Below, piece after piece: positions 15,884 to 19,701 of a stretch of 19,701 nucleotides of DNA. The stretch is from the NCBI GenBank assembly GCA_002418765.1, contig DIET01000012.1, positions 1,380-21,080 on the forward strand, written 5' to 3'. The number at the start of each line of letters is the position of its first letter. Position 1 is the first letter of the stretch. This DNA is from Peptococcaceae bacterium UBA5767 (GTDB taxonomy: Bacteria > Bacillota > TC1 > UBA5767). The notes below the pieces were generated by a model. It worked only from the letters and a program-made list of their open reading frames with translations, had not been told where the DNA came from and did not search any database. The position numbers were made by a program, and so were the translations under genes.

Positions 15884-15924
15884 AACATGACTTGACGATT
15901 GATATCGAAAAGTCATGTTTTTTT
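15884..15924 (+). terminator. Rho-independent terminator after the MmcQ/YjbR gene
   Basis: AACATGACTT (15884-15893) pairs with AAGTCATGTT (15910-15919). An inner CGAT/ATCG pair extends the stem past a small mismatch, and TTTTTTT follows. It lies about 90 bases beyond the mmcQ/yjbR stop, so it should end that transcript and possibly read-through from the ABC operon. Confidence 0.75.
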
Positions 15925-16205
15925 GAAACACAACGAAAAAGACAAGTGCTTCAATCGGTGGTACAATTGGATAAAAAGATGGATTCCTGCCAGGATTGGT
16001 GGATGGTCAAAGGTCATATAGGGAAACAAGTATGGAAGCACATTGATCCGGATGATCCTATCATGTATCAGTACTTGTCCTGTTGATCTATCTTATAATC
16101 CTTTTGAGTACACATGAACTTATATGAGGCCACTGCATGTTCATCAAATGGAGTTTTTTACGAAATGAATGTTGTAATGCTGTATCTGTGCAATAAACAA
16201 AAAAA

Positions 16206-17093
16206 GTGGGTGTATGGGCCTTGAATAATCAAGAAATAAACATTGTGTATTATTCCGGCACTGGTGGCACGAAGAGAGTGGCAAAATGCTTTGAAACTGC
16301 ATGCCAACAAGTGGGATACAAGACAAGTATCCATCGATTGTTTCAGAATGTTGCGTTTTTACACACGGGAAAGGCACTTCTTCTACTCATATACGCAGTT
16401 CATGCTGGCAATGCTCCTGAACCGGTATACAAATGGATTGATAGTCTTGGGGACGTCTCGTCTGTTCCCGCTGTCGTCATTTCTGTTTCTGGCGGCGGAG
16501 AGGTTATTTTCAACACAGCTTGTAGGGCAAGTGTAATCAAGAGGCTTGAAAAAAAAGGTTATCAGGTATGTTATGAACGGATGCTTGTGATGCCTTCGAA
16601 TTGGATTGTAGCTACAAAAAAACCTCTGGCACAAATGTTATTGGATGTGTTGCCCAAAAAGGTCATGAAGATTGTTGATGATATGGAGAAGGGAACAATA
16701 AGAAGAACCAAGCCGCTACTGCTAGACAGACTACTTTCACGTATGGGAGAGCTAGAAAAGATCGGAGCAAAATCATTTGGCAAACGAATACAGGTATCAA
16801 AGCGATGTATTGGGTGTGGGTGGTGTGTAACTCATTGCCCAGCAGGGAATATTACATTAAAATCAGATAAACCAGAATTTGGGAATGAATGCCATCTTTG
16901 TCTGGCTTGTATTTATGGTTGCCCACATAACGCCTTGTCGCCAGGGATTGGAAAATTCTTTGTCATTTATGAGGGATTCGATCTCCGTGATTATGAAGGC
17001 ATGCGAGTGCTATCTGATGATGTTGACATCGAAATGATGGCCAGGGGATATCTCTGGCGTGGTGTGAGAGACTACTTGCTTGACCGGGAATGA
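16206..17093 (+). CDS. EFR1 family flavodoxin/ferredoxin fusion
   Basis: A 295-residue electron-transfer protein. The N-terminal 150 or so residues are flavodoxin-like: INIVYYSGTGGTKRVAKCFE contains the FMN phosphate-binding turn SGTGGT, and VVISVSGGGE is a later strand-loop. The C-terminal third holds two [4Fe-4S] motifs: CIGCGWCVTHCP (Cys201, 204, 207, 211) and CHLCLACIYGCP (Cys229, 232, 235, 239). This order is that of EFR1 proteins, which are frequent in anaerobic Bacillota and are thought to pass electrons between flavin and ferredoxin-type pools. The start is uncertain: GTG at 16206 and TTG at 16221 are both in frame and no good ribosome site is seen; the fold begins only after residue 9. 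Genes for a methyltransferase, a Cys-rich protein and a radical SAM protein follow on the same strand at short spacing. Confidence 0.85.
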   Translation: MGVWALNNQEINIVYYSGTGGTKRVAKCFETACQQVGYKTSIHRLFQNVAFLHTGKALLLLIYAVHAGNAPEPVYKWIDSLGDVSSVPAVVISVSGGGEVIFNTACRASVIKRLEKKGYQVCYERMLVMPSNWIVATKKPLAQMLLDVLPKKVMKIVDDMEKGTIRRTKPLLLDRLLSRMGELEKIGAKSFGKRIQVSKRCIGCGWCVTHCPAGNITLKSDKPEFGNECHLCLACIYGCPHNALSPGIGKFFVIYEGFDLRDYEGMRVLSDDVDIEMMARGYLWRGVRDYLLDRE

Positions 17094-17141
17094 TATGGCT
17101 GTTTTCGTAAAGTGATAATCTACTATGTTTGGAGGTGTTGC

Positions 17142-17906
17142 ATGATGCAGCAGTGGTATGAAAAATTATTTGAGAACTATGGAGAAAAATATGATAAGGA
17201 GATCTTTGTCCAAGGAACAACGGGTGAGTGTGATTTTATTGAGAAAGAATTGGGCTATGACAAATCACTGAACATACTGGATGTGGGTTGTGGAACTGGC
17301 AGACATGCTATTGAACTCACCAAAAGAGGATACATGATCATGGGTATTGATTTATCAGAATCTCAGTTGGAAAGAGCCAGGGAGAAAGCCAGAGCAAATC
17401 ATCTCACGATTGATTTTTTGAAACATGATGCCAGAGATCTTCCCTTTGAGAATCAGTTTGATGTGGCTATTATGCTTTGCGAGGGTGGTTTTCCACTCAT
17501 GGAAACAGATGAAATGAATTTTGAGATTTTAAAAAATGTGGCAAAGGCATTGAAAGATTCAGCAAAATTCATATTTACTACGCTTAATGGTTTGTTTCCT
17601 TTGTATCATTCTATCAATGATTTTCATGGAGAGCATCATCACGAGGGCGCTCATTACAAAAGTGACACATTTGATTTGATCACCTTTAGGGATTACAATG
17701 TCACGACTTTTATTGATGATGATGGCTATAAACACCAGCTTGCATGCAATGAAAGATATTATGTGCCCAGTGAGATCACCTGGCAACTTCAATCCTTGGG
17801 TTTTGAGAAAATTGAATTTTTTGGTGCCAAAATCGGTGCCTATTCCAGGGAGGATAAACTGACGAAAGAGGATTATGAAATGCTTGTTGTCGCGGAAAAA
17901 ATGTGA
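17142..17906 (+). CDS. Class I SAM-dependent methyltransferase
   Basis: A 254-residue Rossmann-fold methyltransferase. Motif I is LDVGCGTGRHAIEL (SAM-binding loop), followed by the acidic strand end MGIDLSESQLERAR (motif II) and LKHDARDLPFENQFDVAI (motif III/IV region). The C-terminal part, with YHSINDFHGEHHHEGAHYKS and several further aromatics, should form the substrate side; its His-rich loop is unusual, and the substrate cannot be predicted. Start: GGAGGTG lies six bases before the ATG at 17142, and a second ATG directly follows, so either could be used. It is 48 bases after the EFR1 gene and about 40 before the next, consistent with one operon. Confidence 0.85.
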   Translation: MMQQWYEKLFENYGEKYDKEIFVQGTTGECDFIEKELGYDKSLNILDVGCGTGRHAIELTKRGYMIMGIDLSESQLERAREKARANHLTIDFLKHDARDLPFENQFDVAIMLCEGGFPLMETDEMNFEILKNVAKALKDSAKFIFTTLNGLFPLYHSINDFHGEHHHEGAHYKSDTFDLITFRDYNVTTFIDDDGYKHQLACNERYYVPSEITWQLQSLGFEKIEFFGAKIGAYSREDKLTKEDYEMLVVAEKM

Positions 17907-17948
17907 GTCAACGTATAAGACATAGACAATAGTGAGGATGGCAATGGG

Positions 17949-18512
17949 GTGAAATATCAAGAGACCGGAAGAATGGGAAGAATCACAAAAAACATGAGAA
18001 GATTGGGTTTCGAGGCTGATATGGAGGCAGTTCTATTCGATTCATCGGGATTTCCCCATCTTAACAAGAAGGAAAAAACAAAATATATCGAAACAGTCGT
18101 GGGGAGAATGGAAAAACAGATTGGTTGGGACAATACCAAACAAGTGTTGCAAGAATGCGGGGCGCAGTGTTGTGGCCGATCCTGGGAAAGCTTTGCCAAA
18201 AGAATAAAAGATCAATCGAAATCGCTTGAAGATTTCTTTGTTAATCTGAATCAGGAAGAGGAGCAATACAATACGCATATTGTGCATGATTCTGCACACC
18301 GGTCCATCACCGTAGTAAGAGATAGGTGTATTTGCGGATTAATAAACAAAGGAAATATTTTCAGTGAAAACAGTAATTTTTGTCAGTGTAGTATCGGTCA
18401 TATGTCTACGTTTTTTAATGCTGTATTGAAAGTGGAGGATATACAATTGAAGCACTCGATTTATGCTGGTGATGAGTGGTGCGAATGGGTCGTACGATGG
18501 AAGGACGATTAG
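17949..18512 (+). CDS. Cys-rich protein resembling DUF6144
   Basis: A 187-residue soluble protein with eight cysteines in a recognisable arrangement: CGAQCCGRSW (Cys70, 74, 75), RCICGLI (Cys127, 129), FCQCSIGHM (Cys145, 147) and a late WCEW (Cys178). An N-terminal helix MGRITKNMRRLGFEA precedes them. This resembles DUF6144-type proteins of Clostridia, whose function is unknown; the CxC and CxxxCC groups suggest metal or Fe-S binding (inference). The start is GTG at 17949, eleven bases after GAGG; an in-frame ATG at 17973 is an alternative. The stop is TAG and overlaps the start of the next, broken ORF. Co-oriented with redox and SAM enzymes on both sides. Confidence 0.65.
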   Translation: MKYQETGRMGRITKNMRRLGFEADMEAVLFDSSGFPHLNKKEKTKYIETVVGRMEKQIGWDNTKQVLQECGAQCCGRSWESFAKRIKDQSKSLEDFFVNLNQEEEQYNTHIVHDSAHRSITVVRDRCICGLINKGNIFSENSNFCQCSIGHMSTFFNAVLKVEDIQLKHSIYAGDEWCEWVVRWKDD

Positions 18513-18648
18513 AATTGTTGGATCGGCTGGCACGGGAAAGAGGCATATAAGAATTCCTTTTCATCACCACTGGGTCAACATGCCGTGTATAGGCCGAGGC
18601 GTATGTGATACTTGCACCGCTCGCCGAACGGGAGGAAGGGTTCCGTAG
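18497..18648 (+). pseudogene. Broken short [2Fe-2S] ferredoxin-like ORF
   Basis: Frame 2 gives MEGRLELLDRLARERGI and then a TAA at 18548-18550; frame 1 continues at once with RIPFHHHWVNMPCIGRGVC, DTCTARRTGGRVP and a TAG at 18646-18648. Joined, they read like the beta-grasp [2Fe-2S] domain found in corrinoid-activating and related proteins: a LLxxLxxxGI helix, then C-x5-C-x2-C (CIGRGVCDTC) and a strand with TGGRV. Removing one TA from the ATATA at 18545-18549 would restore the frame as RERGI-RIPF. The fourth cysteine and the rest of the domain are missing, so it is probably degenerate even apart from the frame change. Overlaps the 3' end of the DUF6144-like gene. Confidence 0.4.
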
Positions 18649-18678
18649 CAATACAAAATATGAAGTCTGAGGCATAGG

Positions 18679-19533
18679 ATGTACAAAGATATTCGCTGTG
18701 AAATAGCATTGAATCGACTTAAAAGACGGATTCCCTATGGCTGGGATTTAAACGTTTATCGTGGCTGTGAGCACGGATGTCAATATTGTTATGCCATGTA
18801 TTCCCATGGTTATATGGGCTCTGACAATTATTTCGGTGATATATACGTCAAAACAAACATTGTTGAGCAACTCGAAAAGCAGTTAAGTGATCCTCAATGG
18901 AAAAGAGATATTATCAATATTGGCGGCGTAACGGACAGTTACCAGCCGGCAGAGGAACAATACAAATTGATGCCGGAAATATTGCGGCTACTTATCCGTT
19001 ACCAGAACCCTGCTATCATTTCCACCAAATCAGACTTGATACTCAGGGATTATGATTTGATCGATGAATTGTCGAGGTTGACCTATATCAATGTCGCCGC
19101 CAGCATTACAACCACAGATGAAACACTAAGAAAGTCAATAGAGCCAGGTAGTGCAGAGTCCATCAGGCGATTCCAAATGCTTAAAGAATTTCGAAAAACC
19201 AATGCTTCCGTGGGTTTGCATGTCATGCCCATCATTCCCTATCTGACAGACAGCTTTGAGAATATGGATGCTCTATGCAATCAGGCAAAGGAAAGCGACG
19301 TCCATTATGTCTTGCCAGGAACGCTATATTTGAGGGGAAAAACAAGAGCAGTTTTCTTTGATTTTATGAAGAACAGTTTCCCGGATCTGTACCAGAAACT
19401 GTTGGCTCTATACAAAACTGGTGGTGCGGGCAAGGACTACAAAGATAATTTATACAAGTTGGTCAATGGACTTAGAGAGAAGTACTCTCTATCGAGTAGT
19501 TATACAAAGCCTATGAGGGAAAAGTTAAAATAA
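18679..19533 (+). CDS. SPL-family radical SAM protein
   Basis: A 284-residue radical SAM enzyme. Its cluster motif is CEHGCQYC (Cys30, 34, 37; CX3CX2C) within DLNVYRGCEHGCQYCYA, the form seen in spore photoproduct lyase-like (SPL) proteins. A second conserved block, NIGGVTDSYQPAEEQYKLMP, and later IISTKSDLILRD and SVGLHVMPIIPYLTD, agree with the family. It is shorter than true spore photoproduct lyase (about 340 residues), and the extra cysteine near the C-terminus that SPL uses for hydrogen transfer was not seen, so a DNA-repair role should not be assumed. The start ATG follows GAGG by six bases. Last gene of the cluster; no terminator was recognised after it. Confidence 0.85.
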   Translation: MYKDIRCEIALNRLKRRIPYGWDLNVYRGCEHGCQYCYAMYSHGYMGSDNYFGDIYVKTNIVEQLEKQLSDPQWKRDIINIGGVTDSYQPAEEQYKLMPEILRLLIRYQNPAIISTKSDLILRDYDLIDELSRLTYINVAASITTTDETLRKSIEPGSAESIRRFQMLKEFRKTNASVGLHVMPIIPYLTDSFENMDALCNQAKESDVHYVLPGTLYLRGKTRAVFFDFMKNSFPDLYQKLLALYKTGGAGKDYKDNLYKLVNGLREKYSLSSSYTKPMREKLK

Positions 19534-19568
19534 GGAATCAATGGATTGTTTTTAGCACGTCTCTGATC

Positions 19569-19701
19569 TGTGGCTACAGAATTCTTGTTGTGTAGTAAAA
19601 ATCTTAAGGTCATACACTCAACTGAGATTAGGCAAGCAGCCAAAGTCAAGGTACAGATAAAACTTGTTAAGGAATTTACAATCCACCCCGGGTTGATAAC
19701 C
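19569..19701 (+). other. Possible start of an ORF running off the right edge
   Basis: After a TGA at about 19563 one frame stays open to the window end and contains RQAAKVKVQIKLVKEFTIHP. No ribosome site or clear start codon is seen, and the length is compatible with chance. No product is proposed. Confidence 0.15.

Larger units (their letters stand above)
15794..16205. other. Intergenic region before the flavo-ferredoxin cluster
   Basis: Contains the inverted repeat and terminator listed separately. The rest has a 64-codon frame (15892-16086, GTG/TTG-type start inside the terminator hairpin, containing WWMVKGHIGKQVWKHIDP) that was not recognised as a gene and may be decayed. A consensus TATAAT at 16094-16099 with a poor -35 is a candidate -10 for the downstream cluster. 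Confidence 0.5.

Noticed and set aside
15892..16086. 64-codon frame with WWMVKGHIGKQVWKHIDP
   Set aside because: It begins inside a terminator hairpin, has no ATG or ribosome site and no recognised relatives; kept only as a note in the intergenic entry.
18679..19533. Spore photoproduct lyase (splB) as a specific name
   Set aside because: The protein is too short and the hydrogen-donor cysteine was not found; only the SPL-like radical SAM family is supported.
1..19701. CRISPR arrays, tRNA, rRNA, riboswitches
   Set aside because: No regularly spaced repeats, no tRNA-like T-arm/acceptor pattern and no known riboswitch core were recognised by eye.

Overview
The window looks like a chromosomal segment from a low- to mid-GC, probably anaerobic Bacillota (Clostridia-type) genome. 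Evidence: strong AAGGAG-type ribosome binding sites, a small exported protein joining a copper-amine-oxidase-like N-terminal domain to a Gmad2 (spore-germination Ig-like) domain, remnants of an SLH domain, an EFR1-type flavodoxin/ferredoxin, a Cys-rich DUF6144-like protein and an SPL-family radical SAM protein. No rRNA, tRNA, CRISPR array or intact mobile element was recognised. The species cannot be named from this sequence.

Layout. (1) 1-1483: a possible C-terminal gene remnant, then an OFA-type MFS transporter on the minus strand. (2) 1484-3037: a decayed stretch with the N-terminal end of an IS256-type transposase and a frameshifted piece that resembles a peptide-binding ABC lipoprotein (SBP family 5). 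(3) 3038-4445: a protein built of three tandem RidA domains, followed by a clean terminator. (4) 4721-7206, minus: a HerA/DUF87-like ATPase with its own terminator and a candidate -10 element. (5) 7378-8386: an SLH-domain remnant, a 15-bp perfect bidirectional terminator and the Gmad2 protein gene. (6) 8626-9610, minus: a two-gene overlapping unit, a lipoprotein of the SUOX-fold molybdopterin oxidoreductase family and a 103-residue, three-helix membrane protein that may be its haem/quinone partner. (7) 9611-10757: no convincing gene. (8) 10758-15308: a tightly packed ABC-importer operon of the Fe(III)/AfuA-Fbp type (lipoprotein, fused double permease, ATPase) with a PP2C-like phosphatase gene between the permease and the ATPase. 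(9) 15434-15924: an MmcQ/YjbR gene interrupted by one in-frame TAG, then a terminator. (10) 16206-19533: EFR1 flavo-ferredoxin, SAM methyltransferase, Cys-rich DUF6144-like protein, a broken short [2Fe-2S] ORF and an SPL-type radical SAM protein, all on the plus strand.

Two themes stand out. First, several gaps are not empty: they hold recognisable gene wreckage (IS256, SBP5, SLH) and two fresh-looking single lesions (the TAG in mmcQ/yjbR and a frame change in the [2Fe-2S] ORF). Second, two gene neighbourhoods suggest partnerships worth testing: the PP2C phosphatase embedded in a transporter operon, and the overlapping Mo-oxidoreductase/mini-membrane-protein pair. All functions are read from motifs by eye; no database search was run.
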